From the NCBI RefSeq assembly GCF_017358165.1, contig NZ_CP071446.1, positions 1,240,001 to 1,304,000 on the forward strand: a stretch of DNA of 64,000 nucleotides, in the 5' to 3' direction. The notes beneath the pieces are model-generated. The model was not told the origin of the DNA, did no database searches, and was given only the letters and a program-made list of their open reading frames with translations. Shown here one piece after another: positions 38,492 to 46,482 of this stretch; the stretch's first letter is position 1; the number at the start of each line of letters is the position of its first letter. Source of the stretch: Thermosipho ferrireducens. GTDB taxonomy: Bacteria > Thermotogota > Thermotogae > Thermotogales > Fervidobacteriaceae. Made by a program: the position numbers and the translations under genes.

Positions 38492-38810
38492 TGTAAAACT
38501 TCCACCGGTGGGAAAGGTGCAAAGAAGGGAAAGAGGTGAAAACTCATTTTATTAAATATGCTGTGGAGTTCGATGGTATTTCAATGCTTCTTGGTTAACG
38601 AAATCAACTTGTTAAAATTGTCAAGTAGTGGTAATGAAAGCAACACGTTTAACAGTCGGAACATGAACATCACCTAAAAGAGTTATACGTGGTATGGAAG
38701 TTTTAGACATATCGGAGATGTGCAAAAATTTGTATGATATAGTGTTCTTGAAACAGCGTTGAATTCCATCTCTCGATATCAAGAGAAACCTTAGAAAAGG
38801 AGGGATTTTT
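38492..38810 (+). other. leader region of the 30-residue precursor, no supported gene
   Basis: No frame in this stretch has both a ribosome site and a convincing product. It contains an extended -10-like TGATATAGT near 38735-38743 and an imperfect 18-bp dyad (TCTCTCGATATCAAGAGA, 38769-38786, 16 of 18 positions symmetric) 25 nt before the precursor start. The precursor may have its own promoter here. Confidence 0.4.
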
Positions 38811-38903
38811 ATGTTAAGAGGATATTATTCAATTTCTAAAAAAAGTGTTTCTTTAAACAAGTGGTGTGAAACAACTATATTTGTTTGTGGTGTATTCTGG
38901 TGA
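38811..38903 (+). CDS. 30-residue RiPP precursor peptide (sactipeptide/ranthipeptide-like)
   Basis: ATG 38811 follows an ideal AAAGGAGG site (38796-38803). The peptide has a basic, leader-like N-half (MLRGYYSISKKSVSLN) and a hydrophobic C-half with two cysteines, C19 and C26 (KWCETTIFVCGVFW), directly before a radical SAM/SPASM enzyme gene with an RRE domain. Length and Cys spacing recall T. maritima TM1316, a 31-residue peptide strongly made in stationary phase and compared with subtilosin A. Thioether cross-linking of the cysteines is expected but inferred. No GG cleavage motif is seen. Confidence 0.75.
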   Translation: MLRGYYSISKKSVSLNKWCETTIFVCGVFW

Positions 38904-38911
38904 TACATAAT

Positions 38912-38945
38912 ACCCTTGGGGAGTTGTTTCCCCAAGGGGTTTATA
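38912..38945 (+). terminator. hairpin between precursor and maturation enzyme
   Basis: A 10-bp stem (CCCTTGGGGA 38913-38922, TCCCCAAGGG 38929-38938, 6-nt loop) followed by GTTTATAATAAT. The weak T tract suggests a leaky terminator or an RNA-stabilising hairpin that lets the precursor be made in excess over the enzyme. Confidence 0.75.
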
Positions 38946-38971
38946 ATAATCTAAAGGAAGGAGGAGTATAT

Positions 38972-41900
38972 ATGTATGAAAATATATTCCCTATCGTTTC
39001 CCCTAATTTAGATATTATCAAAACAAATAAAGGAGCAATATTAAAAATCGATAGAATGCCCAATATTGTATTTGTTTCTCAAACTGAGGCTTTTTTTTAG
39101 CTTTATCTGATGGGATTCACTCTTTGAAAGAGATTGGAGAAATTTTTTCAGAACTTTATTCAATAGAATTTGACTGTTTGATAGATGATTTAAAGTTTTT
39201 AGTAAACAAGTATAAAGAAGCTAATATTTTAAGCATTTTACATGAAAGATTAAGTAGTTCGTTTAAAAAGAATTGCGAAGAGTTTATTTTTATTCCTGAA
39301 AATGATTCAACAAAATTAATACCTATGAAAATCACATCTATTGCTTTTGCAATTACAAATTTTTGTCCACTTAATTGCAATTATTGTTATGGAAATTTCG
39401 GTAAAATTAAGCGAGATTTTCTCCCAGCAGAAGTTGTTAAAGGTGTAATTATAGATGCAGGAAAGTTAGGTAATATAAGGTACGTTTCTATTACTGGTGG
39501 CGAACCATTAATGCACGAGGAATTGCCAGAAATAATAGAATTCTTAGAAGATAGAAATATTTTCTATGAAATATCTACAAAAGGTGTTTTCATAAATGAA
39601 ACCCTAATTAAGAAACTTAAAAAATCGGGACTGAGAGAGATTCAGATTAGCTTAGATTCAATGAATCCTAATACATGGGCCAAAATTACAAGGATGTCGG
39701 TAAGTGAATTCAAAGAAGTTATTGAAACTATGTTATTGCTAAAAAAGTATCATATAAACATAAGAATACGAATTACTCTATCAAAGGATAATTTTGAAGA
39801 TTTAGATTATACTTTAAAAGAGCTTCGCTTTTTCAATCCTGAAACCATTAGAATTTCTTCGCTTATCCCAGTTGGCAGAGGAAGTGTAGAAAACACATTG
39901 GACAAACTTGAAACGTTAGAAGCGTTAAATGTTATTAAAAAGTATGAACAAATATACAATGTGCAAATTGGAATATATCGGTACGTGTCCGATGCATTTT
40001 GCGGCGGTTTAAAAACTTCTCTTTATATAACACCCAATGGTGACGTGTATCCGTGTGATATGTTATATGGGCTTGAAAATGATTCGCTTTTCAAGATAGG
40101 AAACATTTATGAAAATAGTATAAGGGAAATTTGGTTTTCTGAAAAAGCAAATAATTTTAGAACTAATAAAAATATAGTAAAATGTCAATCTTGTGAAGAT
40201 TTTACAATTTGTGGTGGTGGTTGTAGAGCTGTCGCATATAGTTATTTCAAGGATTTTTATGAACCTGTTCCTTATTGTTCTCGAATATATATGGGAACGA
40301 AGGAGAGGTTTTTAGTTGGAAATAACGAAGTAAAAGGGGGAATTGAGATGGAAGAGAACAAAAGTGTAAAACGCTTTTTAAGGACATTTTTTAGAAGATA
40401 TTGGAAACGTCAAGTTGTCACATCAATTCTGGTTATAATCGAGTCCGGTGGAGGAATTCTTATACCCCTTGTGTTTAAGCAAATCATAGATAAAGCCATT
40501 CCGTCAGGCGATTATAAAATATTACTAAATTATATCTTAGGATTAATGGGGTTATTGCTTCTTGCCACAATTTTTAGTTATTTGGGAGAAGTTTGGTTCG
40601 AGTTTACAGCTATTAAGGTAAAAAAAGATTTGCAAAGAGAAATTATAAATAAGTTTATGAGAGTTCCTTTTAAATATTTTATGACAAATAAAGTAGGAGA
40701 ACAGGTTTCAAAGTTAATCTCTGATATAGAACAGGTTGGTATTTTGGCTTCTCAGTTTTTTCCAATAATATTTTTAGCACTTACACAGATTTTCGGAATA
40801 TTAGCAATAATGTTTTTCCTCAACTGGAAACTTGCATTGTTACCTATCACTCTTATGGTAATATCATGGTTCGGAATTATGATTGTAAACGTAAAAGCAG
40901 AGAAACTTAGTCAAAAGGAACGAAAGAAATTTGGAGTTTTATCAGACGTGATATTAAATATTCTAGAAAACATAAAAATACTGAAAATTATACATCCATT
41001 AAATTGGATAAATAAACATTTTGAGAAATTTCAAGAGGATTATATTCAAACTAAGAAAACTTTTACAAGGGTAATAAAACTTGCAGCGGTTTTGGGAAAT
41101 ACGATATTCGGAATAATTGCATTAGCACTTTTTTGGTATGGTGGGTATCAAATTTTAAATGGGAAGATGACTTTAGGTGTATTGATAGCATTCTGGGCGT
41201 ATATGCAAGCACTGGCAAACCCTATACAACTTTTAATGCAAGCAAATGTTACTTATAGAAGTTCGTATGGAAGTATATCAAGGATTAAGGAAATACTCGA
41301 ATATGAGGAGGAAAAAACGGAAAAAGAGGAAATTGCGGATATGAAAATAAGGAAATTAGAATTAAAAAATATTAAGTTTAAATATAAAGAAAAAGAAATA
41401 TTGAAAGGGATAAATATGAAACTAGAAGAAGGAAAAAGCTATGCTCTTGTGGGAAAGAGCGGAGTAGGGAAAACCACTACTTTAAATATATTAACAGGTT
41501 TATATAGATCAAGTAGCGGGAACATAATTGTTAATGATAAGGATTGGACTGAGAAGTTAACAATTCTTAGAAAAAAGATAGGTTTTGTGGAGCAGTCTCC
41601 AGTGTTTTTCAAGTATTGTACTATAAAGGAAAATATACTAATGGGAAGAGATATTCCAGATGAGGAATTTGAAAAAATTATCAATGAAACAGGTGTAAGT
41701 AGATTTGTGGAGAACTTTCCTCAAAAGATTGATACACTTCTCGGGGAAGTTAATATCTCAGGTGGACAAAAACAACTTCTTGCACTTGCAAGGGCATTAG
41801 TAGGGACTCCGGATGTATTAGTGCTCGATGAATTTACTGCAAACGTCGATTCAAAAACAGAGGAAGAAATTCATAAAATACTTCACAATGAAAGAGAAAA

Positions 41901-42066
41901 AGGAAAAATAATCTTGTTTGTTGCACATAGACTCTCAACAATACAAAATAGTGACAAGGTGTTTTTACTTGATGATGGAAAAATAGAAGCAGAAGGTCCG
42001 CATGGCGAATTGATAAATGCTTCTGAAAAATATAGGAAATTAATTTCTTTGCAGATGATAAGTTAA
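38972..42066 (+). pseudogene. RRE-radical SAM-SPASM peptide maturase fused to ABC exporter; frameshifted in a T8 tract
   Basis: From ATG 38972 (GGAAGGAGGAG site) the frame reads MYENIFPIVSPNLDII to a stop just after eight T (39091-39098). One more T would continue it as EAFFLALSDGIHSLKEIGE, completing a PqqD-like recognition domain. Then come the radical SAM motif CPLNCNYC (from 39364), a SPASM Cys set (40003-40280, including CQSC and CGGGC), and in the same frame a six-helix ABC exporter with Walker A GKSGVGKTT, signature ISGGQKQ and Walker B VLVLDEF. It has no C39 peptidase. AAAAGGGGG and ATG 40348 could start the exporter separately. Apart from the T tract both enzymes look intact. Confidence 0.8.
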
Positions 42067-42235
42067 ACGGAAGAAAGAATTGAAGCAGGGAAATTAAAAG
42101 TAAAAGATCTTGCATTTGGCTACGACGAAGAGAAAATCCTTGATGTGATAAGCTTCAAGGTGAACGAGGGAGAAATGGTGCAATAGCAGGCAGAAACGGA
42201 AGCGGGGAAAGTAGCTTAATGAAAATAGTGGTGAG
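42067..42235 (+). pseudogene. fragment of a second ABC exporter ATPase domain
   Basis: Directly after the exporter stop, one frame reads EAGKLKVKDLAFGYDEEKIL and on to GEMV. After a one-base shift at the CAATAG it continues AIAGRNGSGESSLMKIVVRLF. This is the beginning of an ABC ATPase domain with the Walker A lysine changed to glutamate (GSGES). Both the membrane part and the rest of the ATPase are missing, so it is a deletion remnant. Confidence 0.8.
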
Positions 42236-42249
42236 GTTGTTTAAAAGTA

Positions 42250-42420
42250 GTGCAGAGCAGAGTTTTTCAGGGAGTATTGGGAGGCCTTGTTGGAATAGCA
42301 ACGTATAAAATTACAACGTCTCCATTAGCTGCTCTTGCAATCGGTTTTGGAGTGGGATTTACCAGTTATGATATTAACAATTTTATTCTTAAAGTTGTAG
42401 ATTATGCTCATGAGAAGTGA
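42250..42420 (+). pseudogene. truncated membrane peptide, paralogue A
   Basis: A 56-codon frame from GTG 42250 (ribosome site weak) with a glycine-rich hydrophobic middle (GVLGGLVGIATYKITTSPLA) and a C-terminus GFTSYDINNFILKVVDYAHEK. The last part matches the frame-corrected end of the gene at 43100 (LENFMMKAVDYARGR). It lacks the N-terminal part present there and abuts the ABC fragment, so its 5' end was probably lost in the same deletion. It may still be translated. Confidence 0.5.
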
Positions 42421-42883
42421 AAAAGTGCAAAAATTTTTAAAAGTTTTATTAAAACCATCCGATATGTTTTACGAAACGTTCATTGATGTAAAAAATGGAG
42501 TCTGGACTTATGTGTTGATGACTATCTTCGATACCATCTACCTTTACAAAGTTGCGGATATGATAGTTCCGCTTTATTATGATAAGCCATCATTGTCATT
42601 CACAGCTAAGTTTGTAATTCTATTAATAGTACTTTACATGGTTATTCCATTTGAAATGCACAAAAAGGATTTCAGGGACAAAGAAAAAGGACTGACAGGT
42701 TCGTTGTTTTTTCTGTCACTGTACTTTGAAGTTGGGAATTTTATGAACATTCACATTTTTCTCATAGGTGGAAGAGGAGATATTGTGTACAGGATCGTGG
42801 GGTACGCAGTGTATATGGGTATAGTGATAGTGATAAATCCATTGAATAAGAGAAAGATGTTTTTTAGATTTAAAAGGAATTAA
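42410..42883 (+). CDS. small multi-pass membrane protein of the peptide locus
   Basis: About 157 residues with four or five hydrophobic segments (for example FVILLIVLYMVIPFEM and GYAVYMGIVIVINPL) and a basic end (KRKMFFRFKRN). It overlaps the end of paralogue A and has no ribosome site of its own, suggesting translational coupling. Start at ATG 42410 or 42404. I recognise no family. By position between peptide-like genes, immunity or export help are possibilities, without direct evidence. Confidence 0.6.
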   Translation: MRSEKVQKFLKVLLKPSDMFYETFIDVKNGVWTYVLMTIFDTIYLYKVADMIVPLYYDKPSLSFTAKFVILLIVLYMVIPFEMHKKDFRDKEKGLTGSLFFLSLYFEVGNFMNIHIFLIGGRGDIVYRIVGYAVYMGIVIVINPLNKRKMFFRFKRN

Positions 42884-42907
42884 AAGTATTCAATACAACC
42901 TTAACAT

Positions 42908-42970
42908 ACAAAAATTGCATACTTTAAACTGCTATGAATAGCTGATTTCGAGATCCGTAATACTTGAAAA
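42908..42970 (+). promoter_or_regulatory. upstream element copy 2 of the peptide locus
   Basis: Matches 38254-38316 without gaps; I count about 45 of 63 identical positions, including the full ACAAAAATTGCATAC box, the ATGGATAGC/ATGAATAGC centre and TTGAAAA. It precedes the gene at 43100. The dyad is partly kept (GCTAT-GA-ATAGC, 42931-42942). Shared regulation of both transcription units is the simplest reading. Confidence 0.6.
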
Positions 42971-43099
42971 TCGAGAAGATAAGTAAAATTTTATTTTAAA
43001 AGAATGGGAGAAAAGAAACATCTGAAACTCTATGGTTGTGGGAAAAGATATGGTCTAAAAACATTAAGATTGTAAACAACACATATGGGGTGAGGAATT

Positions 43100-43432
43100 A
43101 TGGATAAAGCGTATGCGCTAACAGCAAACGATGGAACTGGAAGGGTACACGATGGATATTACAACAAAGGAATTGCAAGAAAAATAGATGAGATTAATAC
43201 AAAATCCTGGCAGGCTGATAGGAAAGTGGTTTCCTCAAAGTACTCGAATTGGATAAGAGCAGGAATATTGGGAGCTTTAACATGGACGGTTAGTGGAGGA
43301 CCGATAGCAGGCTTTTTGTTGGAGCAGGTAGTGCAATGCTTGACGATTGTTTAGAGAATTTTATGATGAAGGCGGTGGATTATGCGCGTGGGAGATAGTG
43401 CATTTCTCAAACCCGGAGTTTGGTTTGTTGAG
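43100..43432 (+). pseudogene. membrane peptide, paralogue B, frameshifted
   Basis: ATG 43100 follows GGTGAGG. The frame encodes a polar N-terminus (MDKAYALTANDGTGRVHDGY) and a glycine-rich hydrophobic part (AGILGALTWTVSGGPIAGF), then stops at 43354. Adding one T to the T5 tract at 43313-43317 continues it as VGAGSAMLDDCLENFMMK and VDYARGR, which matches paralogue A. The double-glycine/alanine hydrophobic core resembles class II bacteriocins or holin-like peptides, but no family is certain. Coordinates include the corrected end near 43399; the tail to 43432 is the start of the next remnant. Confidence 0.5.
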
Positions 43433-43570
43433 AGGAAGCGCCTTTGTGGATAAAGATCGTTGTGATGACAATAGGAGTTTATTTGTCAGCTGCGATGGGG
43501 ATAGTTTACAAAAGAAAAAAAGTGATCAGGAGCAGGCAGGATGGAGCAAATAAGAATATCTTATACACTG
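43382..43570 (+). pseudogene. degraded single-span membrane protein remnant
   Basis: One frame from ATG 43382 reads MRVGDSAFLKPGVWFVERKR and stops. Another resumes as WIKIVVMTIGVYLSAAMGIV followed by basic YKRKKVIRSRQDG and ends near 43582. A net frameshift near 43441 separates them. It appears to be a small membrane protein that followed paralogue B. Low certainty. Confidence 0.35.
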
Positions 43571-43594
43571 GTAAGGAGCGATAGCCACGAGAGT

Positions 43595-43760
43595 TTTTTG
43601 TTGTCATTCCGAACATATGTGAGGAATCTTATCTTTGCCCTTCGGGTTCGGAATGAGAGTGATTGGTTTGATTCCTTGTCGCTTGCGCTTCTCAGAACAG
43701 CATAGGTGGAGAACCAACCCTGCTAATATTGCCAGCCTCGCCAGCCTCTCCAATTCTTGT
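43595..43760. repeat. mosaic dispersed repeat block
   Basis: Contains TTGTCATTCCGAACATATGT with GAGGAATCTTATCTTTG, an inverted partner GGTTCGGAATGA, CTTGTCGCTTGCGCTTCTCAG and reversed AGCGAGG-type units (GCCAGCCTCGCCAGCCTCTCC). Same modules as the blocks near 33000 and 60300. No gene between 43571 and 43851. Confidence 0.75.
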
Positions 43761-43851
43761 CATTTTCATATTAAATCTGAAAATTAGGTTTGTGAATTTT
43801 TAATTTTCTCTGTTATAATTTTTTTAGTAAAATTTTTTTAAGGAGGTAATT

Positions 43852-44910
43852 ATGAATCCTATATGGTTTTTAAGACCTCTTTTGTCACCGGCAATTAAGA
43901 AATTTTATAATATTAAAGTTGTTGGAAAAGTTCCGGCTCCACCGTATCTTTTGATAGCTAACCATACACATTTTTTTGACCCTTTTTTTATTCACTCTGT
44001 GATAGAAGAACCAATATATTGGGTTGTTGCTAAAGGAAATTTTGAACATCCAGTGAAAGGTGGACTTTTTAAAAGTTTGGGTTTTATTCCAAAGCAAAAA
44101 GGAGTACCTGATTTTTCTACTATTCGAAATATTTATAGAAATTTAAAAAAAGGCAATATTGTTGGAATTTTTCCAGAAGGTTCTGTGACCTGGGATGGAA
44201 ACTTTCAGGAAGTTCCAAAAGGAACTGACAAACTTTTAAACATGGTAAAGGCAAAAATTGTAGCTGTTAAAATTCAAGGAGGGTATTTAACAAAACCAAG
44301 ATGGGCTGATTACGGTAGAAAAGGAACAGTTACTCTTGAGTTTAGAGAATTTTCTGGAGACGAAGCCCTTGATTTTATAAACCACAATGAATGGGATTGG
44401 CAGGGAGAACAGCGTGTAATTTTTAAAGGTAATAACAGGGCAAAAGGGATAGAAAGAATTATATGGTATTGTCCGGAGTGTGGGACTTTTAGAAGCATTG
44501 TTTCTTTAAGCAATGTAGCGTATTGTAAGAGATGCGGAGCAAAGTTGTTTGTAGATGAGTTTGGATATGTTGCTAACAAAAGAATAGATCATATACTTTC
44601 AGAACAGTTGAATTTGCTTATAGATGATTTTTATGAACTTGGTATAGCAATTGCCATTGTGAGAGAAAAAAGAAAAGCTCGTCTTTTAAAAAAAATTAGA
44701 GGGGTGGTGAAAGTTACTAAATCTTATTTGTCTATTGGACATGAAGTTTTTGAACTTTCCAGGATAAAAGGTGTGACAACTTTTCTGAAAAATGTAACCG
44801 AATTTATTTATGATGATAGATACGTAGTTCGAATATTTTTGAAATATGATAGTTTGTTATTGTACTACTTATTGAGGAGGTATGCTGATGTATTTAAGTA
44901 TGGTGGATGA
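43852..44910 (+). CDS. PlsC-like acyltransferase with zinc ribbon
   Basis: A 352-residue protein with the glycerolipid acyltransferase motifs NHTHFFD near 37-43 and FPEGS near 108, consistent with acyl transfer to lysophosphatidate or a related acceptor at the membrane. After the catalytic part it carries a zinc ribbon (CPEC ... CKRC near 206-227) and an unrecognised C-terminal region of ~120 residues, which makes it longer than a standard PlsC. AGGAGG site and ATG 43852. The next gene starts within its 3' end. Confidence 0.85.
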   Translation: MNPIWFLRPLLSPAIKKFYNIKVVGKVPAPPYLLIANHTHFFDPFFIHSVIEEPIYWVVAKGNFEHPVKGGLFKSLGFIPKQKGVPDFSTIRNIYRNLKKGNIVGIFPEGSVTWDGNFQEVPKGTDKLLNMVKAKIVAVKIQGGYLTKPRWADYGRKGTVTLEFREFSGDEALDFINHNEWDWQGEQRVIFKGNNRAKGIERIIWYCPECGTFRSIVSLSNVAYCKRCGAKLFVDEFGYVANKRIDHILSEQLNLLIDDFYELGIAIAIVREKRKARLLKKIRGVVKVTKSYLSIGHEVFELSRIKGVTTFLKNVTEFIYDDRYVVRIFLKYDSLLLYYLLRRYADVFKYGG

Positions 44911-46225
44911 TTTTTTTGTGATTTCCTTATTTTTTGCAATAGCGATTTTATTGAAACGCTTTATTCCATTTTTGAAAAAAATAGTTATACCTAATTCTAT
45001 ACTTGCGGGGTTCATTGGTTTTTTGCTGGGGCCGAACTTATTAAACTTTGTTAAATTAGATATAGATGGTCTTGGGAGACTTATTTACCATTTGATGGCT
45101 ATTGGTTTTATTGCTTTATCACTCAGAAAAGTTAGTTTTAATGGGAAGCCACGTTTTTTTGGAGCTGCTTTAATTATAGTTGGAACGTATCTTTTTCAGG
45201 GAATTTTGGGAGTTTCTGTTGGTTTTATCTTGCATTTTATTGATAGGTCTTTTTCGCCTGAAATCGGTTTTATGATTCCACTGGGATTTGGGCAGGGGCC
45301 TGGTCAGGCGTATTCTATTGGCATGCAATGGGAAAACCTGGGACTTCACAGTGGCGGAGCTATAGGTCTTGCGGTAGCAGCTGCGGGGTTTGGATGGGCA
45401 ACGCTTGGAGGGATAATAATACTGAATCTATTGCTTGCAAAATGGAAAAAATCGAGAGAACGTGTGATGATAGAAAAAAAGGCAATAGAAGTTCAGGATT
45501 ACGAATTTTCTGATATGGATGGATTAACAATCCAGTTGGTTATAATAGGTGTTATTTATGCTATAACCTATCTGTTTTTAAATGCAGTTGGTTTTGTTCT
45601 AGAACCACTTGGAAATATTGGTCATACTTTTGCAACAGTTTTATGGGGATTTCACTTTGTTTTTGGAGCAATTTTTGGAATAGTTTTTAGAAACATATAC
45701 AGTTATCTTAAAAGTAAAGATATAGCAAAAGAAAATTACCTTAATAACTTTTTGTTACAGAGAATTGCAGGCGGGGTTTTTGATTTTATGGTTGCTGCAT
45801 CTATTAGTGCGGTCTCTCTGGAAAGAATTCAAAAAGAATTTTGGGGAATATTTATAATGACTTTCATTGTAGGAGTATTTACATACCTCTTTATAATGAA
45901 AATTACAAAACGAATGTATAAGCATCATGAAGTTGAAAACAGAATAGCTTTTTATGGAATGCTTACTGGAACAATATCTACAGGTATGGCATTGTTAAGA
46001 GAAGTAGATCCCGCGTTTGAGTCAGGTGCAGCAGAAAATCTTGTTTTTGGCAGTGGATTCTCAATATTTATAGGAATACCGTTGATTGCTGTTTTAAATT
46101 TACCAGCTTTATCTATTTCTACAGGAAATACAATGTATAGTGTTTATGCTTTTGTAGTGATGTTGATTTACGGAGGGATTTTGTATTTATTGGGAAGGAG
46201 AATAGTACGGGATAGAAAAACTTAA
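44888..46225 (+). CDS. GltS-like sodium/glutamate symporter family protein
   Basis: A 445-residue membrane carrier with about ten segments in two inverted halves. Glycine-rich re-entrant blocks GFGQGPGQAYSIG and LHSGGAIGLAVAAAGF resemble those of Na+/glutamate symporters (GltS, ESS family). Substrate is not certain. ATG 44888 is preferred over 44882 because GAGGAGG (44874-44880) lies 7 nt before it. Ends at a terminator. Confidence 0.82.
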   Translation: MYLSMVDDFFVISLFFAIAILLKRFIPFLKKIVIPNSILAGFIGFLLGPNLLNFVKLDIDGLGRLIYHLMAIGFIALSLRKVSFNGKPRFFGAALIIVGTYLFQGILGVSVGFILHFIDRSFSPEIGFMIPLGFGQGPGQAYSIGMQWENLGLHSGGAIGLAVAAAGFGWATLGGIIILNLLLAKWKKSRERVMIEKKAIEVQDYEFSDMDGLTIQLVIIGVIYAITYLFLNAVGFVLEPLGNIGHTFATVLWGFHFVFGAIFGIVFRNIYSYLKSKDIAKENYLNNFLLQRIAGGVFDFMVAASISAVSLERIQKEFWGIFIMTFIVGVFTYLFIMKITKRMYKHHEVENRIAFYGMLTGTISTGMALLREVDPAFESGAAENLVFGSGFSIFIGIPLIAVLNLPALSISTGNTMYSVYAFVVMLIYGGILYLLGRRIVRDRKT

Positions 46226-46248
46226 AAAGCCCATTTTTGGGCTTTTTT
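46224..46248 (+). terminator. intrinsic terminator after the GltS-like gene
   Basis: AAAAGCCCA/TGGGCTTTT stem with a short T loop and a following T run. Confidence 0.9.
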
Positions 46249-46386
46249 TATGTAAAATTATAGAATTTTTAGTTTGCATTGGTTCTGTTTTAGTAGTAAA
46301 TAAAAGCTTTCTTATTATTGTGTCAGTAATATTTATTTTGAAAGAGTTAATTTTTTTTATTTGAGGTTTTAAAGATAATACGATTC

Positions 46387-46415
46387 TTGGAAAAGCTTTC
46401 TAAAAGTAATATAAT
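46387..46415 (+). promoter_or_regulatory. promoter of tdh-kbl
   Basis: TTGGAA (46387-46392), 17-nt spacer, TATAAT (46410-46415), about 68 nt before the tdh start. The rest of the 230-nt gap shows no other feature I can support. Confidence 0.75.
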
Positions 46416-46482
46416 ATCAGTGGTGTTACTGTGTGTGTATTGTAAAGTTTGAAGTTTAATCCATCCGGAAGGAGGAAGCTAA

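Noticed and set aside
38119-38547. Minus-strand frame of 142 codons across the peptide locus control region
   Set aside because: It is the shadow of the divergent region and the 44-residue peptide gene, has low-complexity Lys/Pro composition and no ribosome site.
41439-41684. Minus-strand frames inside the ABC exporter and other large genes
   Set aside because: They run opposite conserved domain-coding sequence and have no ribosome sites.
43004-43075. 23-codon frame (starts MGEKKHLKLYGCGKR) after element copy 2
   Set aside because: Its position mirrors the 44-residue peptide gene, but there is no ribosome site, no signal peptide and no homology; not enough to call a gene.
39091-43317. All frame breaks in the peptide locus explained as sequencing errors at T tracts
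   Set aside because: Cannot be excluded for single tracts, but the locus also has an IS insertion, a truncated ATPase with a changed P-loop lysine and a 5'-deleted paralogue, while neighbouring genes with T runs are intact. Decay or phase variation is the better overall reading.
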